Part shown: piece by piece, positions 46,200 through 55,322 of the stretch
Layout of the letters: each line of letters opens with the position of its first letter
Numbering within the stretch: the first letter of the stretch is position 1
Assembly (NCBI RefSeq): GCF_001645385.1
Contig: NZ_LVHI01000012.1
Span: 433,551 to 497,550 of the forward strand
DNA from: Rhodococcoides kyotonense
GTDB taxonomy: Bacteria > Actinomycetota > Actinomycetes > Mycobacteriales > Mycobacteriaceae
Length of the DNA: 64,000 bases
Reading direction: 5' to 3'
Position numbers and translations under genes: made by a program
Notes under the pieces: generated by a model
Told to the model about the DNA's origin: nothing
The model's database searches: none
Seen by the model: only the letters and a program-made list of their open reading frames with translations

Positions 46200-46637
46200 G
46201 TGACCAACGAACTCGCACTCGATCGCCAGGTGTGCTTCGCGTTGTACTCCGCATCGCGGGCTACCACCGCGGTGTATCGCCCGATGCTCGAGCGCATGGG
46301 CGTCACGTATCCGCAGTACCTCGTGCTGTTGGTGCTGTGGGAGAAGGACGGCCGAGGCGTCCGCGAGATCTGCACCGAACTCGATCTCGACACCGGCACA
46401 CTCTCACCGCTGCTCAAGCGGCTCGAAGCTCTCGGATTCGTCGAACGGCGACGCCTCACCACGGACGAGCGTCGCGTCGAGATCCATCTGACGGAGTCCG
46501 GCCGCGCCTTGCGTGCCCACGCCGTCGACATCCCCAAACAGCTCGCAGGCAAGACGGGTATGACCGTCGCCGACCTCGAACATCTCCGAGACGCGCTGGT
46601 CAAGCTGACCGACGCGCTTCACGACACGGAAGGGTAA
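46200..46637 (+). CDS. ohrR: Organic hydroperoxide sensor OhrR (MarR family)
   Basis: A 145-residue MarR-fold repressor. The sensing cysteine Cys12 lies in LDRQVCFALYSASRA, the diagnostic OhrR N-terminus, and no second conserved Cys is seen, so it is the one-Cys type. The HTH and wing are REICTELDLDTGTLSPLLKRLEALGFVERRRLTTDERRVEIHLT. Oxidation by organic peroxides releases it from DNA. GTG 46200 is the start; ohr follows 9 bp downstream, and an operator-like repeat lies upstream. Confidence 0.93.
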   Translation: MTNELALDRQVCFALYSASRATTAVYRPMLERMGVTYPQYLVLLVLWEKDGRGVREICTELDLDTGTLSPLLKRLEALGFVERRRLTTDERRVEIHLTESGRALRAHAVDIPKQLAGKTGMTVADLEHLRDALVKLTDALHDTEG

Positions 46638-46646
46638 CCACCGAAG

Positions 46647-47069
46647 ATGAAGACCATCTACACCGCAGAAGCTCTGGCCACCGGTGAAGGCCGCAACGGT
46701 CACGCACGCACCTCCGACGGGCGGCTCGACCTCGACCTCGCGATCCCGGAGGCCATGGGTGGCAGCGGCCAGGGCACCAACCCGGAGCAGCTGTTCGCGG
46801 CCGGATACGCGGCGTGCTTCCACTCGGCGCTGCAGTTGGTCGCGCGTCAGGACAAGGCCGACGTCACGGATTCGGCCGTCGGCGCGCGCGTCGGCATCGG
46901 CCCGAACGACGCAGGCGGCTTCCAGCTCGAGGTCACTCTCGAGGTGACGCTGCCGAATCTCAGCCGCGACGAGGCACAGGCGCTGGCCGACAAGGCACAT
47001 CAGGTGTGCCCGTACTCCAACGCCACCCGCGGCAACATCGACGTCACCGTCACGGTGACCGAGGACTAG
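46647..47069 (+). CDS. ohr: Organic hydroperoxide resistance protein Ohr (OsmC family)
   Basis: A 140-residue thiol peroxidase that reduces fatty-acid and other organic hydroperoxides. The reactive Cys57 in GYAACFHSAL and the resolving Cys121 in HQVCPYSNA are both present, as are the usual LFAAGYAACF and NIDVTVTV blocks. It sits directly after ohrR. The stop TAG overlaps the AGGAGG ribosome-binding site of the next gene, so all three are on one transcript. Confidence 0.95.
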   Translation: MKTIYTAEALATGEGRNGHARTSDGRLDLDLAIPEAMGGSGQGTNPEQLFAAGYAACFHSALQLVARQDKADVTDSAVGARVGIGPNDAGGFQLEVTLEVTLPNLSRDEAQALADKAHQVCPYSNATRGNIDVTVTVTED

Positions 47070-47080
47070 GAGGTATTTCC

Positions 47081-48076
47081 ATGCAGGCCACCGAGATTCA
47101 TCTCGCGTCCCGCCCCAAGGGCGAGCCGGTGCCGGACAACTTCCGCACTGTCACCACCGAACTACCGGCGCTCGAGGACGGTCAGATCCTCGTGCGCAAC
47201 ACCGTCATGTCGGTCGATCCGTACATGCGCGGCCGCATGAACGACGTCAAGTCCTACGTCCCGCCGTTCCAGTTGGATGCGCCTCTCGACGGCGGCGCGG
47301 TCGGTGAGGTCGTCGAAACCCGTTCCGACGCTTTTGCTGTCGGCGACGCCGTCTCGCACGGCAAGGGCTGGCGCGACGTCGCGATCGTCGACGCGTCCTC
47401 GGCGAAGAAAATCGATCTGGACAAGGCGAAGGCGTCGGCCTACCTCGGCGCACTCGGCCTGACCGGTCTGACCGCGTACGCGGGACTCACCGCCGTCGCA
47501 CAGTTCAAGGAAGGCGATACCGTATTCGTGTCCGGCGCAGCCGGAGCGGTCGGTTCGCTCGTCGGACAGATCGCGAAAGCACTGGGCGCGGGCCGCGTCA
47601 TCGGCAGCGCCGGTTCACCCGAGAAGGTGCGACGCCTCCAGGAACTCGGCTTCGACGCCGCGTTCGACTATCACGACGGGTCCGTGAAAGAGCAACTCGC
47701 GCAGTCAGCTCCGGACGGCATCGACGTCTACTTCGACAACGTCGGCGGCGATCATCTGGAAGCGGCCATCGCGTCGGCCAACACGTACGCGCGATTCGCG
47801 TTGTGCGGAGCGATCTCTCAGTACAACGCGACGGAGCCGACACCCGCTCCGCGCAACCTCGCGCTCGCGATCGGCAAGGAACTGACGCTGAAGGGCTTCA
47901 TCGTCGGTTCCTACCGCCAGCTGTCGGGTGAGTTCGCCGAGAAGATGGCGACGTGGCTCGCCGACGGCTCCGTCCAGTGGGACGAGACCGTCGTCGACGG
48001 TCTCGAGAATGCGCCGAAGGCGTTCATCGGACTTCTCCGCGGTGAGAACACCGGAAAGATGGTCGTCACCATCTGA
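47081..48076 (+). CDS. NADP-dependent medium-chain reductase (CurA/PTGR-like)
   Basis: A 331-residue zinc-independent MDR oxidoreductase. SVDPYMRGRM, GGAVGEVVETRSDAF, YLGALGLTGLTAYAGL and the nucleotide-binding VFVSGAAGAVGSLVGQIAKALGAGRVIG are hallmarks of the leukotriene B4 dehydrogenase/CurA group, which reduces alpha,beta-unsaturated ketones and aldehydes. Following ohr with AGGAGG at the ohr stop, it probably removes reactive carbonyls produced by lipid peroxidation. The exact substrate is not known. Confidence 0.9.
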   Translation: MQATEIHLASRPKGEPVPDNFRTVTTELPALEDGQILVRNTVMSVDPYMRGRMNDVKSYVPPFQLDAPLDGGAVGEVVETRSDAFAVGDAVSHGKGWRDVAIVDASSAKKIDLDKAKASAYLGALGLTGLTAYAGLTAVAQFKEGDTVFVSGAAGAVGSLVGQIAKALGAGRVIGSAGSPEKVRRLQELGFDAAFDYHDGSVKEQLAQSAPDGIDVYFDNVGGDHLEAAIASANTYARFALCGAISQYNATEPTPAPRNLALAIGKELTLKGFIVGSYRQLSGEFAEKMATWLADGSVQWDETVVDGLENAPKAFIGLLRGENTGKMVVTI

Positions 48077-48098
48077 TGTGAAACCGGTGGCGCGGCGG

Positions 48099-48989
48099 TC
48101 ACTCGTCGCGCCACCGATAGGTGACGCCGGTCAGCGCCTCCGATTTCTCCCACAGCCCGGCCGCGACGGCTCGATCACGTGCTCGCGCAGCGTATCCCAC
48201 GATCGTCGGGTAGCCACGCAGTTCGAACGGCCCGTCCGGGCCGATGTACAACCCGCTCGTCACCTCGGGCGACGTCGCGGCGTAGAGCTCCGGGAGCGCA
48301 CCCCTCTCCGCACTCTGCGCGACCAGGTTTCCGATGCCCATGACCTTGTCGTAGACCGTTTCGGTGTGCGACTGCAAATTCGTCCGCGCGTAACCCGGAT
48401 GAGCGGCAAGCGATTTCACCGATGATCCGCTTGCAGCCAGGCGCCGGTCGAGTTCCAATGCGAACATCAGATTCGCCAGTTTGGATTGTCCGTACGCTCC
48501 CCACCGCCGGTAGGGCCGTCGGTCGTAGTTCGGATCGTCCAGGTGAATTCGGCCGATCTGGTGCAGACCGCTCGACATCGTCACGACGCGATCGGTGATG
48601 CGGGGCAGCAGCAGACCCGTCAACGCGAAATGGCCGAGATGGTTGGTGCCGAACTGCATCTCGAAACCGTCGACGGTTCGTCGGTTCGGCACCGCCATCA
48701 CGCCCGCATTGTTGATCAGAACGTCGACGGTGTCGACCGTGTGCGCGAACTCCCGCACGGACTCGAGGTCTGCCAGATCCAGTCGACGCACGTGCGCCCG
48801 CGGTCCGATGCTCCGCGCGACGGCGTCGCCTTTGTTCGTGTCTCGACACGCGAGTACGACGTCGGCGCCCGCCTTTCCGAGCGCCCGCGCGGTCACTTCA
48901 CCCAATCCGCTGTTCGCCCCGGTGACGATGAAGCGCCGCCCGGTCAGATCGGGAATGTCGGACGCAGTCCAGGCGGGGTCGGAGGTCAT
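48099..48989 (-). CDS. Short-chain dehydrogenase (retinol-dehydrogenase-like)
   Basis: A 296-residue SDR. The cofactor motif is FIVTGANSGLGEVTARALGKAGADVVLACRD, where the Arg after VLAC favours NADP. NNAGVM is the structural motif, and Ser (MSSGLH) with Tyr-Lys in WGAYGQSKLAN form the active site. The length and C-terminus resemble the actinobacterial RDH/WW-domain-oxidoreductase-like SDRs. The substrate is unknown. It lies between the reductase gene and gpgS without close coupling. Confidence 0.88.
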   Translation of the reverse strand: MTSDPAWTASDIPDLTGRRFIVTGANSGLGEVTARALGKAGADVVLACRDTNKGDAVARSIGPRAHVRRLDLADLESVREFAHTVDTVDVLINNAGVMAVPNRRTVDGFEMQFGTNHLGHFALTGLLLPRITDRVVTMSSGLHQIGRIHLDDPNYDRRPYRRWGAYGQSKLANLMFALELDRRLAASGSSVKSLAAHPGYARTNLQSHTETVYDKVMGIGNLVAQSAERGALPELYAATSPEVTSGLYIGPDGPFELRGYPTIVGYAARARDRAVAAGLWEKSEALTGVTYRWRDE

Positions 48990-49015
48990 TGCCCGAGCCT
49001 AAGGCCCACCAAGCA

Positions 49016-49933
49016 TCAGCGTGATGCGATTGCGGACGCGTGATTCATCGGCGGCCGGTCGTCCGTCATCAGCGGCGAGGTGACCGCGTGGAACGGGTCG
49101 TCGCCGAGGCCGAACACCCTGTGTTCCTGCGTCGAGTCGGGGATTCCGAGCCGGCCGAACATCGTGGCCATGATCTGACGGCTCATCATCGCGAGTTCGG
49201 ACGACGGACGATTGCGGTGCTCTCGCACACCGAGGTCGACCTGGCCTATCGCGTCGACGCCGAGTCTGTCGTAGGTGTCGAGCAGAATGCCGATCTCGAC
49301 GCCGTAGCCCGGCGCGAACGGTATTGCCGCGAGCAGCTCACGCGTCGCCGCATATTCACCGCCCAAGGGCTGCAACACGCCGGCGAGTTCGGGCCGCAAC
49401 GCGGTCAGAAGGGGCCGAGCCACCAGTTCGGTGACGCGGCCGCCGCCCTGCTCGGTCGCGACGCCGTCGACACGCAGCGGCCGTCGATAGAACCCCTTGA
49501 CGAGCTGCACACGACTTCCGAGGAGCAACGGCCCGAGGAGCGACGGCACGAATAGGGGGCTGGGATCGACGAGGTCGGAGTCGACGAACACGACGACGTC
49601 ACCCGTCGTCGCCGCGAGCGATCGCCACAGCACCTCGCCCTTGCCGGGGCGCGGAGCGAGCCCGGGGAACGCTTCCTCTCGCGTGACGACCCGCGCGCCC
49701 GCGCGTCGCGCCTCCGCCGCGGTGGCGTCGACCGATCCCGAATCGACGACGACCAGCTCGTCGACGAGGGTTCCGAGCAACGGCACGATCGATTCGACGA
49801 CGCCGCCCACCGTCGCCTCCTCGTTCAGAGCGGGCAGTACGACCGACACGGTCCGGTCGAACTTGGCGTCGACGAGCTCGGCCACGGACCAGTCCGGCGT
49901 CCGCCACGAATGCCGGAGCACCCCCGGGCTCAC
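49016..49933 (-). CDS. gpgS: Glucosyl-3-phosphoglycerate synthase
   Basis: A 305-residue GT-A glycosyltransferase that joins glucose from a nucleotide sugar to 3-phosphoglycerate, the first step of methylglucose lipopolysaccharide. Visible blocks are VSVVLPALNEEATVGGVVESIV, the donor loop PGKGEVLWRSLAATTGDVVVFVDSDLVDP with the metal-binding DSD, and GFYRRPL, ALRPELAGVLQPLGGEYAATRELL and GYGVEIGILLDTYDRLG. GTG 49933 overlaps the stop of the upstream esterase gene (GTGA), so the two are coupled. The upstream 150-codon extension is a shadow of the esterase gene. Confidence 0.9.
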   Translation of the reverse strand: MSPGVLRHSWRTPDWSVAELVDAKFDRTVSVVLPALNEEATVGGVVESIVPLLGTLVDELVVVDSGSVDATAAEARRAGARVVTREEAFPGLAPRPGKGEVLWRSLAATTGDVVVFVDSDLVDPSPLFVPSLLGPLLLGSRVQLVKGFYRRPLRVDGVATEQGGGRVTELVARPLLTALRPELAGVLQPLGGEYAATRELLAAIPFAPGYGVEIGILLDTYDRLGVDAIGQVDLGVREHRNRPSSELAMMSRQIMATMFGRLGIPDSTQEHRVFGLGDDPFHAVTSPLMTDDRPPMNHASAIASR

Positions 49934-50940
49934 TGCGACACCCCCATCGCCGACGCGAGCAACGGCCACGAGTCGTGCATGTCCTGTTGCCAATAGCCCC
50001 ACGAGTGCGTTCCGGAATCGCGCAGGTTGTAGGTCGCCGGGATACCGAGCGACTCGAGCCTCGTCTGCAACTGCCGCGAGCACACGTCGGTCGCCCTCTC
50101 GATGAGCGCGCCGACGGCGAGTTGCTCGGCGAGCTTGGCCGGATTGCCTGCGATGTCCGGGCCGTCGATCGTGTCGAGCGGTCCCGGCAGTCCCGACCCG
50201 CTCGAGACGTACAGGGCCGTGCCACGAAGCTTCTCGGCGTGCACGAACGCGTCGTGTTCCACCCACGAAGGATCCGAATCCGGCCCCCACATGTTGAGAG
50301 TGTTTCCGCGGCCGCGCATTTCGACGACCGACTTCACGTACGCCCGGCCGAGCGGGTCCGACGTCATCGCACACCCGCTGTACGACGCGGCCCCGCGATA
50401 AAGCCCTGGATGTTCGATCGCCAGCTGCAACACCGACGTTCCCGCCATCGAGATGCCGGCGATGGCGTTGATCCCGTTACCGGAGAATTCGGCGTCGACG
50501 ACGGGAGGCAGTTCCTCGGCGAGGAACGTCGACCACTTGTTGCGCCCGAGGACAGGGTCGTCGTGTTGCCAGTCGGTGTAGTAGCTCGCGGCCCCACCGG
50601 TGGGCACGACGACGTTGACCTGCTTGTCACCGAAGAACGCCGGTATGTCGGTGCGGTCGAACCAGCTGCTGCCGCCGTATCCGCCTGCCGCGCCGTTGAG
50701 GAGATACAGCGTGGGAGCGGGGATGTCGGGGTTCGCGGCACGGAACACGGTGAGGTCGACGGGGCGGTCCATCGACGGCGAGTAGACCTGCAGCGACGTG
50801 GTGCGGTCGGAGACGGATGCGGCGTCGACCACGTACACGACGTCGGAAGGTGCTGCGGTGGAGGGCATTCCGTACGCGAACGCACAGATGCATGCCGCGG
50901 CCACGGCAAGAAACGACGACGCGACAGTGCGATACGGCAT
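49930..50940 (-). CDS. Secreted mycolyltransferase-like esterase (antigen 85 superfamily)
   Basis: A 336-residue exported alpha/beta hydrolase. A signal peptide covers about residues 1-30 (FLAVAAACICAFAYG...TAA). The nucleophile is Ser164 in AIAGISMAGTSV, and the histidine is in RDSGTHSWGYWQQ near the C-terminus. The WSTFLAEELPPVVDAEF and NKWSTF region resembles Ag85/Cmyt mycolyltransferases, which move mycolic acids to arabinogalactan or trehalose outside the membrane. It is coupled to gpgS and divergent from the PapA-like gene. Fbp-type substrate-loop residues cannot be confirmed by eye, so an ordinary esterase remains possible. Confidence 0.82.
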   Translation of the reverse strand: MPYRTVASSFLAVAAACICAFAYGMPSTAAPSDVVYVVDAASVSDRTTSLQVYSPSMDRPVDLTVFRAANPDIPAPTLYLLNGAAGGYGGSSWFDRTDIPAFFGDKQVNVVVPTGGAASYYTDWQHDDPVLGRNKWSTFLAEELPPVVDAEFSGNGINAIAGISMAGTSVLQLAIEHPGLYRGAASYSGCAMTSDPLGRAYVKSVVEMRGRGNTLNMWGPDSDPSWVEHDAFVHAEKLRGTALYVSSGSGLPGPLDTIDGPDIAGNPAKLAEQLAVGALIERATDVCSRQLQTRLESLGIPATYNLRDSGTHSWGYWQQDMHDSWPLLASAMGVSQ

Positions 50941-51024
50941 TTGCGAAATGCTATGTCGGACTCGGCAACAGGACCGTCGCCGGACGGCAAGTCTGTCAGA
51001 TGTCGGTGAGGGACGACGCGATCC

Positions 51025-51073
51025 TTTGGGCCCCTTCACAAGGCGCGCTCATGTTTGGGGCCATTCACAAGGC
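51025..51073. repeat. Two 20-bp direct repeats in a divergent promoter
   Basis: TTTGGGCCCCTTCACAAGGC (51025-51044) and TTTGGGGCCATTCACAAGGC (51054-51073) agree at 18 of 20 positions and are offset by 29 bp, almost three helical turns. They lie between the divergent esterase (start 50940) and acyltransferase (start 51177) genes and may be regulator sites. Confidence 0.65.
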
Positions 51074-51176
51074 CGAACACGTGCCTGCGACGAAGTCTCG
51101 GCCCCATCATGGACGGCGTGCGGGCGTTCTGCTGCGCACAGTGTCTGCACATCGCATACGGAAAGAAGGATGTCGC

Positions 51177-52604
51177 GTGGTCAGCTTCGGACTCATCGGT
51201 GATTGGAACCCCGTACCCGGACACGTGACGACGTGGAAGCCGACCCCCGAATGCATCGCTCGCGTGCACGCCGCGCCGCCGCACCCGGTGCCGCCGTCGC
51301 ACATCCAGGAGGAGTATCTGAAGTCCGCGTACCGAAACCGTGACTCGGGCTTTCGTTTCTCCCGTTTGTGCCTCGTCACGTTCGACATCTTCGAACCGCT
51401 GAACGCGGATGCGATGACGCAGGCCGTCAACGGCTTCCTGCGTAAGCACGACACGTTCGCGAGCTGGTTCCACACCGACGAACACGGTGTGGTGCGCCAC
51501 GTCACCGATCCCGAGTTCGTCGAGCTCGCGCCGACCGACGTCGGTGAGTTCGACGACCAGGAAGCCCTGCGGCAGCATGTCCAGGACACCACTCCTGGCC
51601 CGACGAGCTGGGATTGCTTCTCGTTCGGCGTCATCGATCACGGGGACACGTTCACCGTCTATGCCGCGGTCGATCATCTGAACACCGACGGAATCTCGCA
51701 GGCACTGACGTTCTTCGAACTCCGCACGCTCTACACCGAGGCGGCCGCAGGCACCCTGAACGTGCAGCCGTGCCTGGGCAGTTACCTCGAGTACTGCACT
51801 CGCGAACGCGAGGCGAGTGCCCAGCTGACGTCCCGGTCGCACGAGGTTCGCACGTGGATCGACCTGGTCCGAGAGAACGGCGGCGACCTCCCGACCTTCG
51901 CGCTACCGCTCGACGCGCACGCCGAGAAGTACACACGCTCGGAAGTGCGGGACTTCCCGCTGTTCGACAAGGAACTCGCGGATGCCTTCGACGAGGCCTG
52001 CGAGCGCGCAGGCGCCAAGATCACCGGCGGGATCTTCGCCGCCGCAGCGATCGCCGAGTACGAGTTGGTCGGCAAGAAGAACTACCTGGGCCTGACCCCG
52101 AAGAGCACCCGCACGACGCCCGGCGAGTTCGGCGCCATCGGCTGGTTCTCCAGCCTCATCCCCGTGCATTTCACCGTGTCCGGAACGTTGACCTTCTCCC
52201 ATCTCGCGGGAGTTGCGCAGCGCGCCTTCGAGTCCGGCAAGCTGCTGTCCAACGTCTCCTACCACCGCGTACTCGAGCTGGTCACGCCCGACAGCGGCAT
52301 CACGACGCAACCGGGCTGGTCCGCACCGATGATCTCCTACGTCGACGTGCGCAAACTTCCCGGCGCCGACATCGTGTCCAGCGTCAACGGCGGCCTGTTC
52401 GGCAACCAGGGCAGCTCCGACGAGGTCTACATGTGGATCAACCGGTTCGAGAACCACACCGGCGCGACGTTCATGTTTCCCGGCACCGACGTCGCGCGTC
52501 GGTCCATCGATCGCTACTTCGCGGCCATCGGCGACGTCTTCCTGTCCGTGGCCCGCACCGGTGACTATTCGTTCGCCGACGCGGTGTCGGGAAGGACCGC
52601 GTAA
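51177..52604 (+). CDS. PapA-like acyltransferase (condensation-domain superfamily)
   Basis: A 475-residue stand-alone condensation-fold acyltransferase resembling mycobacterial PapA proteins that esterify trehalose or other polyketide lipids. The catalytic motif HxxxDG is His167-Leu-Asn-Thr-Asp171-Gly172 in AAVDHLNTDGISQ. The second structural motif region (FGAIGWFSSLIPVHF, near residue 320) is intact. GTG 51177 has AAGGA eight bases upstream; the longer open frame to 50817 overlaps the promoter region. It is followed within 6 bp by an MFS exporter and then a secreted lipase, which suggests lipid assembly and export. Confidence 0.85.
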   Translation: MVSFGLIGDWNPVPGHVTTWKPTPECIARVHAAPPHPVPPSHIQEEYLKSAYRNRDSGFRFSRLCLVTFDIFEPLNADAMTQAVNGFLRKHDTFASWFHTDEHGVVRHVTDPEFVELAPTDVGEFDDQEALRQHVQDTTPGPTSWDCFSFGVIDHGDTFTVYAAVDHLNTDGISQALTFFELRTLYTEAAAGTLNVQPCLGSYLEYCTREREASAQLTSRSHEVRTWIDLVRENGGDLPTFALPLDAHAEKYTRSEVRDFPLFDKELADAFDEACERAGAKITGGIFAAAAIAEYELVGKKNYLGLTPKSTRTTPGEFGAIGWFSSLIPVHFTVSGTLTFSHLAGVAQRAFESGKLLSNVSYHRVLELVTPDSGITTQPGWSAPMISYVDVRKLPGADIVSSVNGGLFGNQGSSDEVYMWINRFENHTGATFMFPGTDVARRSIDRYFAAIGDVFLSVARTGDYSFADAVSGRTA

Positions 52605-52609
52605 TCGTC

Positions 52610-54073
52610 GTGACGTCGACTCGTCACATCGCGTACCGCAGGCTGTGCGCATGCCTGATGGCGGTGTTCATGCTGATGATCGACGTCACGATCGTCAATG
52701 TCGCCCTGCCGTCCATCGCCGACGACATCGAAGCCGATGCCAGCGCGCAGGCATTGATCGTGTCGTCGTACACGCTCGCGTTCGCGTGCACGTTGCTGAC
52801 CGGGGCCTGGCTCGGTGGACTGATCGGTCGCCGAACCGTGTTCGTCTGCGGGATGGCCGGTTTCGTCGCGGCGTCGATCCTGTGCGGATTGGCCGGGTCA
52901 CCGGAGCTACTCGTCGCGGCGCGCGTGATCCAGGGCATCGCGGGCGGTCTGGTGTCCGGCCAGACCGTCGCGGTGATCGCGTCGTCGTTTCCACGCGAGC
53001 GTCACAGCGTCGTGTTCGCGATGTACGGCGCGACGGCGGGTGGTGCAGCCGTTCTCGGGCCGTCGATCGGTGGAGTTCTGGTGTCGCTCGATCTTCTTCA
53101 ATGGGGTTGGCGCACGGTGTTCTTCGTCAACGCGCCGATCGGTCTGACGGCCCTGGCGCTCGCCGCGTCGAGCCTGTCCGACGCGAGGCCGGCCACGTTG
53201 CCGCGGTTGGATCTGCGCGGAGTCGCCCTCTCCACGCTGGGCCTGGTGCTGCTCGTCTATCCGTTGACGCACAGCTACCGGCACGGCTGGTCGCTGCCGA
53301 CAGTGCTCTCGGTCGTCGCATCCATGGCCTTCTGCGCTCTGTTCGTCGTACACGAGAAGCGCTGGTCTCGAATGGATCACGAGCCGATGCTTCGACTCGA
53401 GCTGTTCCGTCGTCGAACGTTCGCGATCGGGTGTGCGCTGTCGATCCTGATGTTCGGATCGTTCACCGGCTTCTTCTTCACCGTGTCGCTCAGTCTGCAA
53501 TTCGGCCTCGAACTGTCCCCCGTGCGTACCGGCGTCGTGACGGTCCCGTTCGCGCTCGGCGCGGCCGTGTTCTCCGTTCTGTCGCCGAAACTGTTCGCAC
53601 GCATGGGAACTCGCATGCTGCCGCTCGGTTTCGTGCTGTTCGGTGTGTCGCTCCTGTGTTTCGCCGCACTGTCCTACCACGAGTCGACGGCGAAAAGTGT
53701 CGCCGCTCTTGCCCTTCCGTTGTTCGTCGGCGGCGCGGGTATCGGCGTCTTCGTCGCGCCGCTGCAGACGACGATCGTCTCCGGCACCGACAGCTCCACG
53801 GTCGGTTCCGCGTCGGGGATCATCCCGACCGTGCAGCAGGTCGGACAGGCCGTCGGACTGGCGTTGGTCGGTCTGCTCTTCTTCCACCAGTTGTCCGATC
53901 TGACGCCGTCGGTGCCGCCCGGCAGTGTCGGCTGGGCGTCCGCCCAGCCGTACGTCGTCGCGCAGCGCCATGTCTTCTTCGTGTTGACGGCGGTCGTCGC
54001 GGCCTCGGCCCTTCTCGCCCTCGCTCTGCCGAAGAAGGTCGAAAGCCCTCCCGCAGTTCCCGTCTCCGCCTGA
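52610..54073 (+). CDS. DHA2-type MFS exporter
   Basis: A 487-residue membrane protein with about fourteen helices. MLMIDVTIVNVALPSIADDIEADASAQALIVSSYTLAFA is the motif D1 and helix 1 block of the DHA2/EmrB family, and LTGAWLGGLIGRRTVF is motif A. GTG 52610 begins 5 bp after the acyltransferase stop. In this setting it may export the acylated product, rather as MmpL/Sap systems do for PapA products in mycobacteria; drug efflux is the default alternative. Confidence 0.88.
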   Translation: MTSTRHIAYRRLCACLMAVFMLMIDVTIVNVALPSIADDIEADASAQALIVSSYTLAFACTLLTGAWLGGLIGRRTVFVCGMAGFVAASILCGLAGSPELLVAARVIQGIAGGLVSGQTVAVIASSFPRERHSVVFAMYGATAGGAAVLGPSIGGVLVSLDLLQWGWRTVFFVNAPIGLTALALAASSLSDARPATLPRLDLRGVALSTLGLVLLVYPLTHSYRHGWSLPTVLSVVASMAFCALFVVHEKRWSRMDHEPMLRLELFRRRTFAIGCALSILMFGSFTGFFFTVSLSLQFGLELSPVRTGVVTVPFALGAAVFSVLSPKLFARMGTRMLPLGFVLFGVSLLCFAALSYHESTAKSVAALALPLFVGGAGIGVFVAPLQTTIVSGTDSSTVGSASGIIPTVQQVGQAVGLALVGLLFFHQLSDLTPSVPPGSVGWASAQPYVVAQRHVFFVLTAVVAASALLALALPKKVESPPAVPVSA

Positions 54074-54103
54074 TCCATGTCACCACCGAGAAGAAGGACC
54101 ACC

Positions 54104-55303
54104 GTGCGTACTCGTCTCACCGCAGTCTTCGTCGCCGTCGCCGCCGTGTGCGGTCTCCTCGCCGGGGCATCCTCCGCGGCAGCCGACCCCGTTGCACTGG
54201 CCCCCGATCCCGACGCGTTCTACGCCGCGCCACCCACGATCGGCGACGCGGCCCCGGGCGACGTTCTGGATTCCCGACGCGCCGACAGTCCGCGATACCC
54301 GAACACCGACATCTGGCAGATCAAGTACCGGTCGACGAACTCCGCCGGCGACCCGATCGCCGCCGTGACGACGGTCCTCATGCCGCGCGGCCGAGGGGAA
54401 GGAACGCCCCTCGTCTCGTATCAGGCGATCGTCAACGCACTGGGGACGAAGTGTGCACCGTCGCACGGCCTATTCTCCGACGAACTGATCGAGGCACCCG
54501 CCGTCTACCTGGGCATGGTCGCCCGCGGATGGGCCGTTGCGGTACCCGACTACCTCGGGCCGAACGCGGCGTACGGCGCGGCGAGGATGGCCGGTCAGAT
54601 CACCCTCGACGGAGTGCGCGCGGTGCAGCGATTCCAGCAGCTTCCGCTCGCCGATTCGCCAGTCGGCCTGCTCGGGTACTCGGGCGGCGGCTTGGCGACG
54701 TCGTTCGCCGCCGCGATCGCCCCTGGTTACGCACCGGAATTGAAGATCGCGGGCATCGCCGAGGGCGGAATCCCGTCGGATCTCGCACAGATCGCGCAGA
54801 ACCTCGCCTACAGTCCGCAGCCACACCCCGGCTTCGGTATGGCGATGGCCGTCGCGCTCGGTCTCGAACGCGAATACCCCGAGCGCTTCCCGATCACCGA
54901 GAACCTGAACGACCGGGGAATGGCATTGCGCAACAAGATGTTCAACGAATGCAGACGATCCATCCTGATCGACGGCGCGTTCCACAGCGCGCGAGATCTG
55001 ACGACGGCCGCGTCTCTCGCGGACACGCCGAGTGCACAGGAAGTACTGCGTGAGAACAGCGTGACGTTCCACGAGGGCGTCCCGACTGCGCCGTTGTTCG
55101 TCTGGCAGGGTGTGAACGATTTCATCGCGCCGTTCCAGCCCGTCCGCGACATGGTCGGTCGATACTGTGCGGCAGGTGCGACCGTTCAGTTCCGCGGATA
55201 CCCTGCTGCCGAACATTTCTCGGCGACGGTCGTCGGTCTCCCCGAGGCCTACCTGTGGCTCGACGCACGCTTCCGGGGTGAGCCCGCACCCACCAACTGC
55301 TGA
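54104..55303 (+). CDS. Secreted lipase, LIP family
   Basis: A 399-residue exported alpha/beta hydrolase of the LIP (secretory lipase) family. The signal peptide is MRTRLTAVFVAVAAVCGLLAGASSAAA. The nucleophile is Ser193 in GLLGYSGGGLATSFA. Asp in FVWQGVNDFIAPFQPV and His in GYPAAEHFSATVVG complete the triad. GTG 54104 follows AAGGA and gives a standard signal peptide; ATG 54077 would add nine basic residues. It is third in the acyltransferase operon and may remodel the exported lipid. A relative is encoded at 61867. Confidence 0.85.
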   Translation: MRTRLTAVFVAVAAVCGLLAGASSAAADPVALAPDPDAFYAAPPTIGDAAPGDVLDSRRADSPRYPNTDIWQIKYRSTNSAGDPIAAVTTVLMPRGRGEGTPLVSYQAIVNALGTKCAPSHGLFSDELIEAPAVYLGMVARGWAVAVPDYLGPNAAYGAARMAGQITLDGVRAVQRFQQLPLADSPVGLLGYSGGGLATSFAAAIAPGYAPELKIAGIAEGGIPSDLAQIAQNLAYSPQPHPGFGMAMAVALGLEREYPERFPITENLNDRGMALRNKMFNECRRSILIDGAFHSARDLTTAASLADTPSAQEVLRENSVTFHEGVPTAPLFVWQGVNDFIAPFQPVRDMVGRYCAAGATVQFRGYPAAEHFSATVVGLPEAYLWLDARFRGEPAPTNC

Positions 55304-55322
55304 GGCGGATAGGGTGAGCGCC

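Noticed and set aside
52561..55053. 830-codon open frame across the MFS and lipase genes
   Set aside because: It is an out-of-frame shadow rich in Arg and Gly; both true genes have motifs, signals and proper starts.
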